Positions 53,468 through 62,739 are shown, counted from the first letter of the stretch. The stretch: 64,000 bases of DNA from Paroedura picta (GCF_049243985.1 NC_135381.1:13751345-13815344); one strand, 5' to 3'. Made by a program: numbers and translations. The notes: generated by a model from the letters alone, not told the origin.

Positions 53468-56400
53468 ATTTCGATTTATTTCCCGCCACTCCCAAATGGC
53501 TTACTGAATCAGACTATTGGTTCTTCAAAATCAGTATTGTATACTCAGACGAACAGAGCTCTTTCACATCACCTACTACCTGGCCCCTTTTAATTACAGG
53601 GGATTAAACGTGGGAGCTTCTGCATGCTTACCAGGGACTCTTTCTGAGAGCCACAGCCCTTCCCAAAGTTCAGTCCGGCCCCAACATCTTCCGATTCTAC
53701 AAATTCAACAGTCTGTACCAAGGATCTCCTAGCTGCCCTAGCCTGCGAGTACGTCTCAGGATGTAAATACAATCGGCCCATTATTTGAAACAAACAAACA
53801 TGCATCAGGATAGACAGCCAGCCAGAAAATGCCTCCCCTATCACTCCTCGAAGGAGGGGTTTTCAGGGGCTAAGGAGCCCATTAGGGGAACCAGCTCTCC
53901 GATTGCCACTTGGGAAGGAAGTCAATAACCTGGGAAATGAGATGGGGCCACAGCCTCCCTCTGGGACTCTTATATCTACTCTGGTGATCCAGCAAGCCTA
54001 GCAGATGAGCCCGCATGGTCTCCGGATAATTATTAAGGGGATGCTGGAGTTAATTATCTCTGTTACACGGATTGCTTTGTTCATCTGTCACCGAGAGCGA
54101 GGCTTTTCCAGAGGCAGCAACAACTGAATGTGCAACATGCCGTCACCAGCGTTGGTGCAGGACGGAGTTCAGTGGGGCTCAATCTGTGCTCGTAGACCTG
54201 TGAAGTCTCCCAACGTGACTGGGAGACATACAGTTGCAAAGCTGATGGTCTCTTCTGAAATCTGATTGGTTTTACTGCTGCTCACGTCAGCGCCATCTTT
54301 GTTCAGGTTTCTTTAAGGCAGGGGTAGTCAAACTGCGGCCCTCCAGATGTCCATGCTGGCAGGGGCTCATGGGAATTGTAGTCCATGGACATCTGGAGGG
54401 CTGCAGTTTGACTACCCCTGTGAATTATAACAATTTTGGCTGTGAAGTCACAGCTGACATGGCAACCCCCACAGGGAAGTCTTCTTCAACCTTTTGACCA
54501 CCAAAAGGTATCCCCTGTGCAAGCACCGAGTCATGTCTGACCCTTGGGGTGACGCCCTCTAGCGTTTTCATGGCAGACTCAATACGGGGTGGTTTGCCAG
54601 TGTCTTCCCCAGTCATTACCGTTTTACCCCCCAGCAAGCTGGGTACTCATTTTACCGACCTCGGAAGGATGGAAGGCTGAGTCGACCTTGAGCCGGCTGC
54701 TGGGATTGAACTCCCAGCCTCATGGTCAGAGCTTCAGGCAGCATGTTGGCTGCCTTACCACACTGCACCAAAAGAGGTTCTTTGACCACCAAAGAGTCCC
54801 TGAAATATTTTTCAGGCTCCGAGGAGCCCCCAAATTGGGTTGGAAGTATGGCCAAGTCCATTAAAGCAGGATTGGAACTTAAGCAGTTCTGCCAGGCCTG
54901 CAAAACGGAGCTCTTCTGCCTGGCTTTTAGCTAAGACCAGTGACCATGACTCCCTGTAATCGACCCAATTGCCAGGAAACTGTAACATCAATGCTCAATA
55001 TGTCCCTAGGCTGTTCATTTGTTATATGCTACTCATTGGCTATCTATGACTGTTTTAAGATCTGTTTGGTCATGTAACCCCATTTTATTATTTTGTTGAA
55101 ATTTTAAACCCTATTTTTATATGTCTTATACATTTTATGCCAATAAAAGGTTACTGACTGACTATGACTGTTACCTTTGTTTTCGAATGGTTGCAAATGT
55201 TTAATGCATTTTCTTGTTCGATGCACATTTCCCCGAAACATCACAGTAAGGGGCGGTAAGCCACTTTGAGATTCCTTCGGGTAGAGAAAAGCAGCATATA
55301 AGAACCAACTCTTCTTCTTCAGTAATATCGGGGTTCTCTCAGCCCCACCTCCCTCACAGGGTGTTTGTTGTAGGGAGAGGAAGAGAAGGTGACTGAAAAC
55401 TGCTTTGAAATTCCTTTGGGTAGAGAAAACGGGTATATAAGAACAAACTCTTCTTCTTCAGTTACATCGGGGTTCTCTCAGCTTCACCTCCCTCACAGGG
55501 TGTCTGTTATGGGGAGAGGAAAGGGAAGGGGATTTTAAGACACTTTGAGACTCCTTTGGGTAGAGAAAAGTGGCAGATGAGAACCAACTTCTGAATTTGC
55601 TTTATTTTCCTAAAACAACTGCTTCCCAACGTTCTCTGTTACGGTGGAATTTTTCCTGGCTTGAATTTCAGTTTTATAAAACAAAACAAAACACACACAC
55701 TACAAAAAGGCAACAGAGGCAGCGGCCGGGTACCCTCCGATCGTGCCTGAATCTGTCTGCAGCTAACAGCTTGTTCCATCTCGGCTCCCAACTGCCATCC
55801 TTCGATTGATCTGTCACCTTTTTTTTTTATAGCGCCGGGATGAAATTCTCTCTCTCAAAGGCAAATATTCACTTTAGCCGATGACATGAAATGTGGAGTA
55901 GCTCTGTCAGCGGTGGTGCTGGAGACATTTTAACGAGGATGTTCATCGGTTAATAAAGGCAGGCTAACGGAGGACGTTTGTGGATTCAGGGGGGTGGCTG
56001 TGTTGATCTGAAGCCGCAGGACAAATTTAAGAGTCCAGGGGCACCTTTCAGACCAGCTAAGTTTTATTCAAGGGATGAGCTGGATCAGCTTCAGGCGGCT
56101 CTGTTGGAGCCATTCCACCAGGGGTAGTCAAACTGCGGCCCTCCAGATGTCCATGGACTACAATTCCCAGGAGCCCTTGCCAGCATTCGCCAGCGAATGC
56201 TGGCAAGGGCTCCTGGGAATTGTAGTCCATGGACGTCTGGAGGGCCGCAGTTTGACTACCCCTGCATTCCACTATTGCCTCCAAACATCTGGCCAGTGGG
56301 CCTGGGGGTGTATTCGGCCAGTCCCCCATGAGCAGATAGAGCTGGGTGTCATCAACATATTGGTGACAACCCAGCCCAAGGCCCCCCTCGGCCAGCTGTG

Positions 56401-59400
56401 CAAGAGGACACATAACGACTTTAAATCACAATGGGGAAAGAATCGTACCCTGCAGGACTCTGCACTGAGGTTCATAGCGGCCCGACTGCTCCTGCCTAAC
56501 ATCTACCCTCTGTCTTTAACTTTGGAGAAAAGAGACCCGCCATTTTAAGGCTGATCGCCATATCCCCATGTCGACAAGGTAGCAAGCTAAAAGCTCATGA
56601 TCAACAATGTCGAACCCTGCAAAGCACTCAAAAGGTGCAACCTTGCCAGTGGGGTAAGGAGGACAGCTGCCCATAGCTAAGTGCTCTCTGCCATGGCTCT
56701 CACCTGGTAGACCAACCCTCTCCCCCCCGACCAGGTCGAGCAAGCTCCTGCACTCCTCTCATTCTGCGGAATGTGTAAATAGCATTATTTAGAAGGGCAC
56801 ATTTATAAAGTGAATAAGGTTGCCGTTAGTGTCAGTGGAATTTAAAGCAGTAATAATTGTATACATTGCGTTGTGTTCATTGCTTGGTTTTCTAATTCTG
56901 TAGCCCAACGTTATTATGTTGTTTACTGTATGTAATATAATGTTTCACTGCATTGTTTTCCAGTCTTGTAATTCCTCCTTTATTGTCTGTATTGTATTGT
57001 GCTTTTAAGTGAGATGTTCCCTAATTTTGTTTGCAATCATCATGGAGTTATTGTTGGTTTTAAGTATTATGCTATCCTTGCTGAATTGTTTTTAGTTACC
57101 CGCTCTCAATGAGAAGGCGGATTATAGGTTTGTTAAATAAATAAGCAAGAAAGGAGATCAAGAAAGCACCAGTGTACAATTCCACCAAAATGTATCGGAG
57201 AAGTTTGCAAAAGTGTTGGAATTAACTTATGGCAGGCTTTCTCTTGTGAAACCCTGGGGTTTCCCAAATGGGTGGGTGTTTGTTTGTTTGTTTGTTTGTT
57301 CGTCCGTCCGTCCGTCCGTCCGTCCGTCCGTCCGTTCATTCATTCATGGGCTGGTGTGACCATATATGGTCATGTCAACTTGCCCCCCTCCCATGGCCAA
57401 TGGTGGGCCTGAAAAGGGTGGGGAGGGGAGGGGCCCTGGGTGGGCGTGTCCACAGTTCTGCTTCCCAACCATATTCTGCACGATTGCACCACTTCTGGGG
57501 TTTCTCAAAGCCTGAAGAATGTTTCAGGGGTTTCTCAATAGTAAAAAAGTTGAGAAAGGCTGACTTATAGAAAGGCAAGTAGTCTTTTTCTATGTAGTTT
57601 GCTATGGGTACCTGTTTTTTTAAAAAAACACATTAAGTTGTCCAGAATCAGCTTGCTGCTAAGTTTGTAATGTTAAATATTCTCCACATGCCTGAACGTT
57701 TCTAGAACATTGGACATCTGCAGCATTTGATTTCAGTATCTGATGTTCCACGGCATGTAATACCTGGCCGCAGTAATAATGTTGACCAGAGACACGGTTT
57801 CCAGCGGGGAAGGAAAACATTTCGGAACTGGGCCCAGAATCTACAGCTTTCTGGCAAGTTCCAGGTCCAGCAACATGAACAGAAGGAGACGTTCCTCAGT
57901 CTCTGAGGTGTAGATTTATAACGGGACTAGGATCTAGGAGACACAGGTTTGAATCCCCATTCTACCGTGAAAGTACACCTTGGGCTAGTCATTATCAGCC
58001 TAACCTACCTCAGAGGGTTGGTTGGAGGATAAAATGGAGGACGGGAGAGGTACTTTGGGGTCCCAGTCGGGGAAACAAGTGGGGTATAAATATCTCCATA
58101 AACCACTAGAACAGCCAACGAAAGGACCTTAGGATGGTTTATGAACAATGGTTATGTTGATTCATGAACTGATTCCTGGGGCAGACATTATTACAGTCCT
58201 TATAATAGAAAGACACGTATCCCTGTGGATGGATTTGCCATTTCTTTCTCCGCTTCACATCGGGTCACATATTCAGAAGTATGGAGCTGCTTGCAAGTTT
58301 TTGTGTCCTAATGATCTGCAAGGTCTTTTTCACAAGAGTTTGACGAAGAAAGGTGAAAAAAGTGGCTCCCTTACATATCGTCATCGTATTGTCAATCACA
58401 TCATCATTCTATTCATAGTGGAGATGGTGATTGTATTTGCGCTTGATGATAATTGTGGCTTGTGTTTGATGATAATGTTCTTTTACATTTGATCAACTTT
58501 ATCATTAATACACCATTTTATGGTCTTTCGGCAGGCTGGCTGTTTACTCAGGTCTTGGTTCTCTTCTGGAAATACCTGAAAGAAATACCTGTATGGTCTG
58601 GGAAGTGTCACTTGTGCATGGCTTATGGCAGGGGTAGTCAACCTGTGGTCCTCTAGATGGTCATAGACTACAATTCCCATGAGCCCCTGCCAGCATTTCC
58701 TGATTGTGAAATCCCCCCCCCGATAGCCGATATTGTTCTACACATAGTTTAAACCCATTTCCGTGGGTCCTATCCTGCGCTGTCAACAGGAACCTTTCCC
58801 TGCCCTCCTCTAAGTAACAACCTAAGTGTTCATCTAAACTTCAGACCTAAATTGATCTCGCAGGCATTTCCCCTCCCAGGGAATCTTAGAAATTATAGTT
58901 TTGCACTTAGCCTAAGTATTTCTCATAGAGAATTCTCAGCATCCCATCCTCCTCAAGCAACCGTTCCCAGAATGCCTTGCAGGAAAACACAACAATTATT
59001 GAGTGCAAGCAACAAAGGTTTGTAGTCTAAAGCAGTGGTCCCCAACCTTTTTATCACAGGGGACTGGGCAACGCTTGACAATTTTACTGAGGCTGGGGGG
59101 GGGTAGTCTTTTGCCGAGGGCCGTCGTCACTGCCGCCTGAGCCCCTGCTCTGCTTGCTTTCCCACTGGTGCCCCTGACTTCCTGCCACCCACTGGGGGGC
59201 GCTGACAGCATCAGATGCGCAGTGCCATGCTGAGGGGGAGCCCCAGCCATGGCGGCTGCTGGAGAGCACCAAAGGGGAGCCAGTGGCAGAGTGGCAGGGC
59301 AGCCCCCGAGGCAGCAGCCGGGGAGGAAGATGAGGAGGAGCCGCGGCCCGGACCGGGGGTTGGGGACCGCTGGTCTAAAGCACACGTGAAGAGTTTCTTA

Positions 59401-61950
59401 AATGTGTCAGTGAAAACACATCCTCCTTAAAAGCTGTAGACAGATGGAGGAGGCTGTTTTCATTCTGACCACAGCTATTCATTTTCTGGCTACCCGTCGA
59501 CACGTCTTACAATTTGTTGCCCACAGTCAAAGTAGAAAAAGTACCATTGGGCGGAACAGACCTTGACGAACACTCTGAAAAATCGCACCTTGGTGTTCAA
59601 CCTCGATTGGGGGTGACTCTCCTGGATAAAAACCTGGGCCCATTATGGAGAATGCACTTTCTGGAAAATCCCCTTCTAAAATGGACTGAAAGTGCATTAT
59701 CCGACATGTGCATAATAGCCCCTGGTCCTGATCCTCCGACAACCCTCCACGTGGCCATGACACTACTCCGTTGTATATACCAGGTTTCTTTCTTCGCTGA
59801 ATCCTGAATCACAAGCAACACTAAACACAAGACTATACACATGGCTGACAAGGAGTTGGTGCCATACAATGGTTAAGTCTGCAACTTCTCCTTGTGGCTG
59901 GGTTGTCTTGAATTCAAGTCCTGCTTCAGCAGCAAAGGCTGCTATTGTGCTTGGAGGAAGCACCAATGAATAAAATGGAATCTGCTTCCAAACAGCCCCG
60001 TTGAGGGTTTTTCACGCTCCTTCCAGGATGTCTCTGAGACAAAACTCGACAGAAATAAAGAGATGGTTGCACATGCCCAGTGCTGGCCTACGGTATTTAT
60101 TTATGTGAGAATTGCTGTATTAAGCTGTGCAAAGTGCTCCACTGAGCACCAAAAAGCATTTTATAGGTGTGATATTATTATCACAGGTGAGAGGTCTGCA
60201 AGTTAAGCTCCTCCCATGGTTTTCGGTGAGCTCTCATGGGCTGGGGACTGATTTCTTCTCCCTTCCTCCCCCCCCCCCCCTTTAACTGACTCACAGCTGC
60301 TCTCAATATTCTGTGCCTCCAGTAGCACAACTCAGTCCTCACCAGATTTTTTATTTTTCCGAGGCTGAGGTGTCTTTTTCTTTTGGTTCATTTACAAATC
60401 TGTACTCTCTCCTACCTACCTGGGAAGAACGCCATGCAAGCAGACAATCAATTCCTTGCCTTTGGGTTTTGTAACCTTTGTGATTAGCAGCTGCTTTACA
60501 AATAACAATAATAACGCCTTCTGTTGTTCCTGCTGCTCCTAATCAGTATGATGATGCCCAGCATCCTTTTACAAGCCTGGGGCATCGGTAAGGAAGCCTG
60601 GTTGGATCCTATCACAGTGAGTCTGGCTGGCTTGGAGCATTGATTCAGCCTCCGCCAGAACTCTGACTGTGCTGACAACCCAGTCCACCTGAATTCCACT
60701 CTCAGGCTTACTTCTCGCGAATGGTACATCTGGGTCTGGACACGACCACTTCAGAATGCAGGTGGGGGCTCACACACCTCCCAAAGTGTCCTAAAGGGGA
60801 CCAAGCACCATCTCTCGGGAATCCCAAGAGACCTTTGGGTCATTCTGAATGAACTAATTCGCAAAGCATTAGGCTTATCCTGAGAAAATTTTCACTGCCA
60901 TTTGCCCTTGCTTTGGACACATGTACAGATTTTTATAAATGTCTCTTGGGGTTGATAAACAGTTCCTTAAACAATGCTGGAGGGCTTGCAAGACAGAGCT
61001 GTTCTGCCAGGTCTACGCTTCCCTTCCTACCCACAAAGCAGAAAATATACCATCCAGAACACCAACCTGCCCATCAAAATTGGGCTCCCACTATACTAGA
61101 ATCCATAAAGTGGTTTATATGAATTATAATTATAATTATAATTCATATAATATAATTTAATTCATACATTCAAAAAAGCTGCTTATCAATGTAAAATTAA
61201 TTGTATGAATCTTCTTGTTTCCCGCCCTGAGCCAACCAGGAAGGGTGGGCTATAAAAATAACATTATAATAAAGTTATTATAATCATCTCAGCGAGGGTG
61301 TGTGTGTGTGTGTCTTCAAGAGCCTAGGTTGCCAACAGGTCTGGATGAAAAATCTCTGTTCCTTTAATAGAGGTTTAACGTGTGAAATGAGCAGTTGGAA
61401 CTTTTCGTGCTGTGGAGAGCTGCTAAATAACATCCTGCTAAGCCTCTGTTAAAGAGCTGGGAGATATTCTTCTCCAGCCCATTGAAAAGCCCACAAATTG
61501 CCTTCCTGTCTTTAAGGAAGCAGCTCCCATTTATCCTTGCAACAGGCAGGTCAGGCTAAACACAGAGCAATTGGCCCAAGATTACCCAGTGACCTCCATG
61601 GATGGGCTGGAACCACACTAAGGTGCCTCGTAGAATATGCAGCAGTCCAGACGGCTCAAGAAAGTAAGCCAGGCTGCAAAAGGAGGCAAAACACACTGAG
61701 TCAGTGTCACAAGCCAATCCAACCAGCTTCGTAGTCAGCAATAAATCCAACAAATTGGGGCTTGATTTAAAGACAATGGGGGAAAAAAGGAAGTCCGGAG
61801 CCTTACCATCCATGTCCAGTCTCTGGATGATGACCTCCAGTTCCACCTCGTTGGGCATGTAGCCAAGGGACCTCATCGCCGTGCCTAGCTCCTGCTTGGA
61901 GATGAAGCCGTTGCCATCCCGGTCAAAGACTTTGAACGCCTCGCGTATTT
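44611..61950 (-). CDS. CABP7: CABP7 (calneuron-2), all but the first coding exon
   Basis: Four exons (61807-61950, 49435-49547, 45899-46052, 44611-44738) join in phase to 179 residues and a TAG stop. These correspond to human residues 37-215. CABP7 is a neuronal Golgi calcium sensor, tail-anchored in the membrane, that inhibits phosphatidylinositol 4-kinase III beta at resting calcium. Seen here are EF-hand loop 1 DRDGNGFISKQE, loop 2 DMDGDGQVDFEE (split by an intron), a C-lobe with degenerate EF-hands, and the C-terminal anchor SLICAFAIAFIISVMLIAAN followed by QVLRSGMK. The sequence is almost identical to the human protein; SHMGTTEECPVDVE is one of the few differing places. The first exon, human residues 1-36, must lie beyond 64000. 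Confidence 0.97.
44739..45898 (-). other. CABP7: CABP7 last intron
   Basis: It contains a palindromic MITE at 45719-45848 and a G-run near 45139. It is otherwise anonymous. Confidence 0.95.
45719..45848. mobile_element. palindromic MITE, GTGCATTATC family
   Basis: Arms GGCCTAGTCTGCACACA...ATAATGCACTTTCAATGCAC and complements. Relatives are at 49167, 52137 and 59636. The centre carries TTTTCCTGTTCTGCACAGG. The superfamily is unclear because target duplications are not evident. Confidence 0.8.
45899..46052 (-). CDS. CABP7: CABP7 coding exon
   Basis: The acceptor CCTCCTATGCAG lies above 46052. It encodes CDMQKLTVDELKRLLYDTFC, EHLSMKDIENIIMTEEESHM and GTTEECPVDVE plus one base. The donor is GTGAGT. 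Confidence 0.97.
47050..47295 (-). mobile_element. tRNA-derived SINE
   Basis: Starts with inverse tail GAAGAAGTTGGTTTTTATAT. The body is CACAACAGACACCCTACAAG and the head GATTAGAAGCCGCCAATTTT ends near GCACCAAGTGGTC. Confidence 0.8.
48130..48225 (-). repeat. GTCCAGTGGCACC-family fragment
   Basis: GTCTGAGGAAGTGGGCATGC, GCTCACACCTTGAAAAAATC and TTGGTCTTAAAGGTGCCATT in inverse orientation. Confidence 0.75.
48680..48867 (+). mobile_element. CR1 LINE 3' end
   Basis: GGAATAGGCTGCCTAAGGAG, CAGGGGGTTGGCCTAGATGG and CCAACTCTATGATTCTATGA. It is a different subfamily from 5698 and 36460. Confidence 0.88.
49167..49298. mobile_element. palindromic MITE, GTGCATTATC family
   Basis: Arms GGGCCCATTCCGCACACGTT and the inverse of GCGCAGAATAGGCCC enclose AATGCACTTTCAATGTAC and its complement. 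No clear duplication is seen. Confidence 0.8.
49435..49547 (-). CDS. CABP7: CABP7 coding exon
   Basis: The acceptor TATTTCCAG lies above 49547. It encodes (G)DGQVDFEEFVTLLGPKLSAS and GIPEKFHGTDFDTVFWK, completing EF-hand 2. The donor is GTAAGG. Confidence 0.97.
49640..50043 (-). mobile_element. tRNA-SINE dimer, minus strand
   Basis: 49775-50043 is full length, reaching the head GATTAGAAGTCCGCACTCCT. 49640-49774 is a headless body. The junction on the minus strand joins a TTC-rich tail to CATCAATAATTTCAGC, at nearly the same body position as at 35866. Confidence 0.85.
50985..51016. repeat. (GT)n microsatellite
   Basis: About 15 GT units with one GC interruption. Confidence 0.95.
51296..51634. 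mobile_element. GC-rich non-autonomous hAT with 8-bp TSD
   Basis: Ends CAGTGGTCCCCAACC and GTTGGGGACCACTG. The duplication CTCTAGAC is at 51288-51295 and 51635-51642. The 339-bp GC-rich interior has no coding capacity of its own. A second copy is at 59033-59372. Confidence 0.93.
52137..52462. mobile_element. palindromic MITE split by an L2-type tail
   Basis: The left arm is 52137-52206 (GACCCATTCCGCACACTCAC) and the right arm 52425-52462 (GAAAGTGCATTATC to GGAATGGGTC). The inserted 52207-52420 ends in AAGTGGCAGGATAGAAATCG and a GAGT array, an L2-type 3' end. Confidence 0.7.
52355..52420 (+). repeat. (GAGT)n array on an L2-type tail
   Basis: About 16 GAGT units with terminal GAAT variants, following the AGAAATCGAA 3' end. 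Confidence 0.95.
52600..52745 (-). mobile_element. tRNA-type SINE or MIR-like fragment
   Basis: CTACAACAACCTTATGAGGT then AGGTTAGGCTGAGGGTGTG is the inverse of a lizard tRNA-SINE body like that at 57920. Confidence 0.5.
53050..53377 (+). mobile_element. non-autonomous hAT (GAGAAAGGCTG family)
   Basis: CAGGATTTCCCAACCAGGGT at the left and GTTGAGAAAAGCTG at the right. Flanks are GATGAGGG (53042-53049) and GATTAGGG (53378-53385), a one-mismatch duplication. The interior carries ACCATATATGGTTATGTCAA. Confidence 0.85.
53425..53470. repeat. (ATT)n(GTT)n microsatellite
   Basis: ATT units followed by about 11 TTG units, attached to an L2-like CCCGCCACTCCCAAATGGC segment. Confidence 0.95.
54319..54420. 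mobile_element. palindromic hAT MITE with shortened left arm
   Basis: Both CAGGGG...CCCCTG ends are present, but the left arm breaks after CCAGATGTCCATG. No 8-bp duplication is visible (TTTAAGG against TGAATTAT). Confidence 0.85.
54506..54779 (-). mobile_element. Sauria SINE
   Basis: Inverse of the copy at 8141: GCAAGCACCGAGTCATGTCT, TACCGACCTCGGAAGGATGG and a head near CTGCCTTACCACACTGCACC. The 13-bp duplication TTTGACCACCAAA is at 54493-54505 and 54781-54793. A squamate marker. Confidence 0.9.
54860..55160 (+). mobile_element. L2 LINE 3' end
   Basis: AGTTCTGCCAGGCCTGCAAA then CGGAGCTCTTCTGCCTGGCT match the L2 ORF2 end. The 3' UTR ends TATGCCAATAAAAGGTTACT and a TGACTGAC tail. Confidence 0.75.
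55248..55590 (+). mobile_element. headless tRNA-SINE trimer
   Basis: Three body units end at about 55318, 55460 and 55590. Each of the first two ends in AACTCTTCTTCTTC and runs straight into CAGTAATATCGGGG or CAGTTACATCGGGG. No tRNA head is present. Confidence 0.88.
55990..56085 (+). repeat. GTCCAGTGGCACC-family fragment
   Basis: GGTGGCTGTGTTGATCTGAA, then AGAGTCCAGGGGCACCTTTC and TTTTATTCAAGGGATGAGCT. Confidence 0.7.
56086..56760 (-). mobile_element. L2-clade LINE fragment with RT remnants, split by a MITE
   Basis: The minus-strand translation gives FAGFDIVDHELLACYLVDMG (about 56560-56630) and GLGCHQYVDDTQLYLLMGDW (about 56310-56370), i.e. the AFDxVDH and YxDD regions of an L2 reverse transcriptase. 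The block between is missing or shifted. The MITE at 56119-56264 cuts it. Confidence 0.85.
56119..56264. mobile_element. palindromic hAT MITE with 8-bp TSD
   Basis: A 146-bp palindrome with perfect-looking arms. The duplication CATTCCAC is at 56111-56118 and 56265-56272. Both arms contain GACTACAATTCCCAG. The centre reads GCATTCGCCAGCGAATGC. Confidence 0.96.
57233..57562 (+). mobile_element. non-autonomous hAT (GAGAAAGGCTG family) with TSD
   Basis: CAGGCTTTCTCTTGTGAAAC to GTTGAGAAAGGCTG. Flanks are ACTTATGG (57225-57232) and ACTTATAG (57563-57570). The interior has ACCATATATGGTCATGTCAA and an expanded microsatellite. Confidence 0.88.
57276..57346. repeat. (GTTT)n(CGTC)n compound microsatellite
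   Basis: GTTT units switch to about nine CGTC/CCGT units and end in CATT units, all inside the hAT at 57233-57562. Confidence 0.95.
57920..58096 (+). mobile_element. second tRNA-type SINE family
   Basis: B-box-like GGTTTGAATCCCC, then ACCTTGGGCTAGTCATTATC, CTACCTCAGAGGGTTGGTTG and GGGGTATAAATATC at the end. Distinct from the 2070 family. Confidence 0.7.
58629..58697 (+). mobile_element. hAT MITE, single arm
   Basis: CAGGGGTAGTCAACCTGTGG and ACTACAATTCCCATGAGCCC, with no opposing arm. Confidence 0.8.
58715..58815 (-). mobile_element. CR1 LINE fragment
   Basis: TTTAAACCCATTTCCGTGGG then TCCTATCCTGCGCTGTCAAC and TCCCTGCCCTCCTCTAAGTA match the inverse CR1 segment at 14215-14280. Confidence 0.7.
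59033..59372. mobile_element. GC-rich non-autonomous hAT with 8-bp TSD
   Basis: Second copy of the 51296 family: CAGTGGTCCCCAACC to GGTTGGGGACCGCTG. The duplication GTCTAAAG is at 59025-59032 and 59373-59380. Confidence 0.93.
59636..59722. mobile_element. palindromic MITE, GTGCATTATC family, shortened
   Basis: GGGCCCATTATGGAGAATGC to GTGCATTATCCGACATGTGC and ATAGCCCC. The central part is reduced. Confidence 0.7.
60940..61275 (+). mobile_element. L2 LINE 3' end
   Basis: GGCTTGCAAGACAGAGCTGT then TCTGCCAGGTCTACGC, and a 3' end TTTCCCGCCCTGAGCCAACC with a TATAAAAATAACATTATAAT tail. Confidence 0.7.
61527..61630 (-). mobile_element. tRNA-type SINE fragment
   Basis: CAGGCAGGTCAGGCTAAACA, TTGGCCCAAGATTACCCAGT and GGATGGGCTGGAACCACAC are the inverse of a tRNA-SINE body of the 57920 kind. 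Confidence 0.6.
61807..61950 (-). CDS. CABP7: CABP7 coding exon with EF-hand 1
   Basis: The acceptor TTTCTCCCCACAG lies above 61950 and the donor GTAAGG below 61807. It encodes (E)IREAFKVFDRDGNGFISKQ, ELGTAMRSLGYMPNEVELEV and IIQRLDMD plus the first base of Gly85. Confidence 0.97.
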
Positions 61951-62273
61951 CTGTGGGGAGAAAGAAGAGGACATTGTTTAAGCAACTGGGGCTTGAGATT
62001 CTCAATCCATGACCGACCAATGACTCTCCAGTAACCTTGGATTAGTTTTGGCATCAACCTGAGCGCTATCAGAGGCAGACCCAGGTTTTGCTGGAAGAAT
62101 TGGGTTGGCTAGCCTTCTTTAAGAGGTACTTGTTTGTGGTTGGGATTGGGGTCAATGCCAAGAGGAGGAAAAGTGGACATGTGCTTATTTTAGCTGATTG
62201 AGGAGGGGAAAAGAGGGTTCATTTGGTCTTGGCAGGCTGAAGGCATAACAGGCATACCTTGTCTACATGCCAG

Positions 62274-62505
62274 CTAGGGTTGCCAGGTCACCGCTGGCAG
62301 GAGAAGGGGGTTACGCTGCCAGATCCGGGTTGGAAAACTCCCGGATATTTGGGGAATGGAGTGTGGGGGTGGACAAGGACATGAGTGGCATAGAGACCAC
62401 CTTCCAAGGCATCCATTTTATCCAGGAGAACTGATCTCTGTAGTCTGGAGATGAGCTGTAATTCCAGTGGGTCTACAGGTCTCACCTGGGGGATGGCATC
62501 CCAAT
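62274..62505 (+). repeat. TTGGCAACCCTA-family repeat
   Basis: AGGGTTGCCAGGTCACC at the left, then GAGACCACCTTCCAAGGCAT, GGAGAACTGATCTCTGTAGT and GAGATGAGCTGTAATTCCAG. Confidence 0.75.
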
Positions 62506-62739
62506 CCCCGCTCTCTATTTCCTCCCCAAGGAGATCTGTCGGCCCTTCACTTGCTGTCTCGGGGCAGTACACTGTACATGGAGCACAGAACTAGAAAAAA
62601 TACATTGTAAGATTTGGAATCAATTGACAAAGAAGAGATACCGGGTATGACGTATAACAGACTACTGAGAACAGTCTAACAGGTGAGGGATAGTTGGTCA
62701 TTGGTGTTACAGCTTCCTGGCGGTTGGGTCGGATTTAGG

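Larger units (their letters stand above)
49548..61806 (-). other. CABP7: CABP7 large intron
   Basis: A 12.3-kb intron rich in insertions of nearly every family in the window, listed below. Unique-looking parts without a feature are 50050-51280, 51650-52130, 53520-54310, 57570-57915, 58100-58620 and 59730-60930. Confidence 0.95.
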
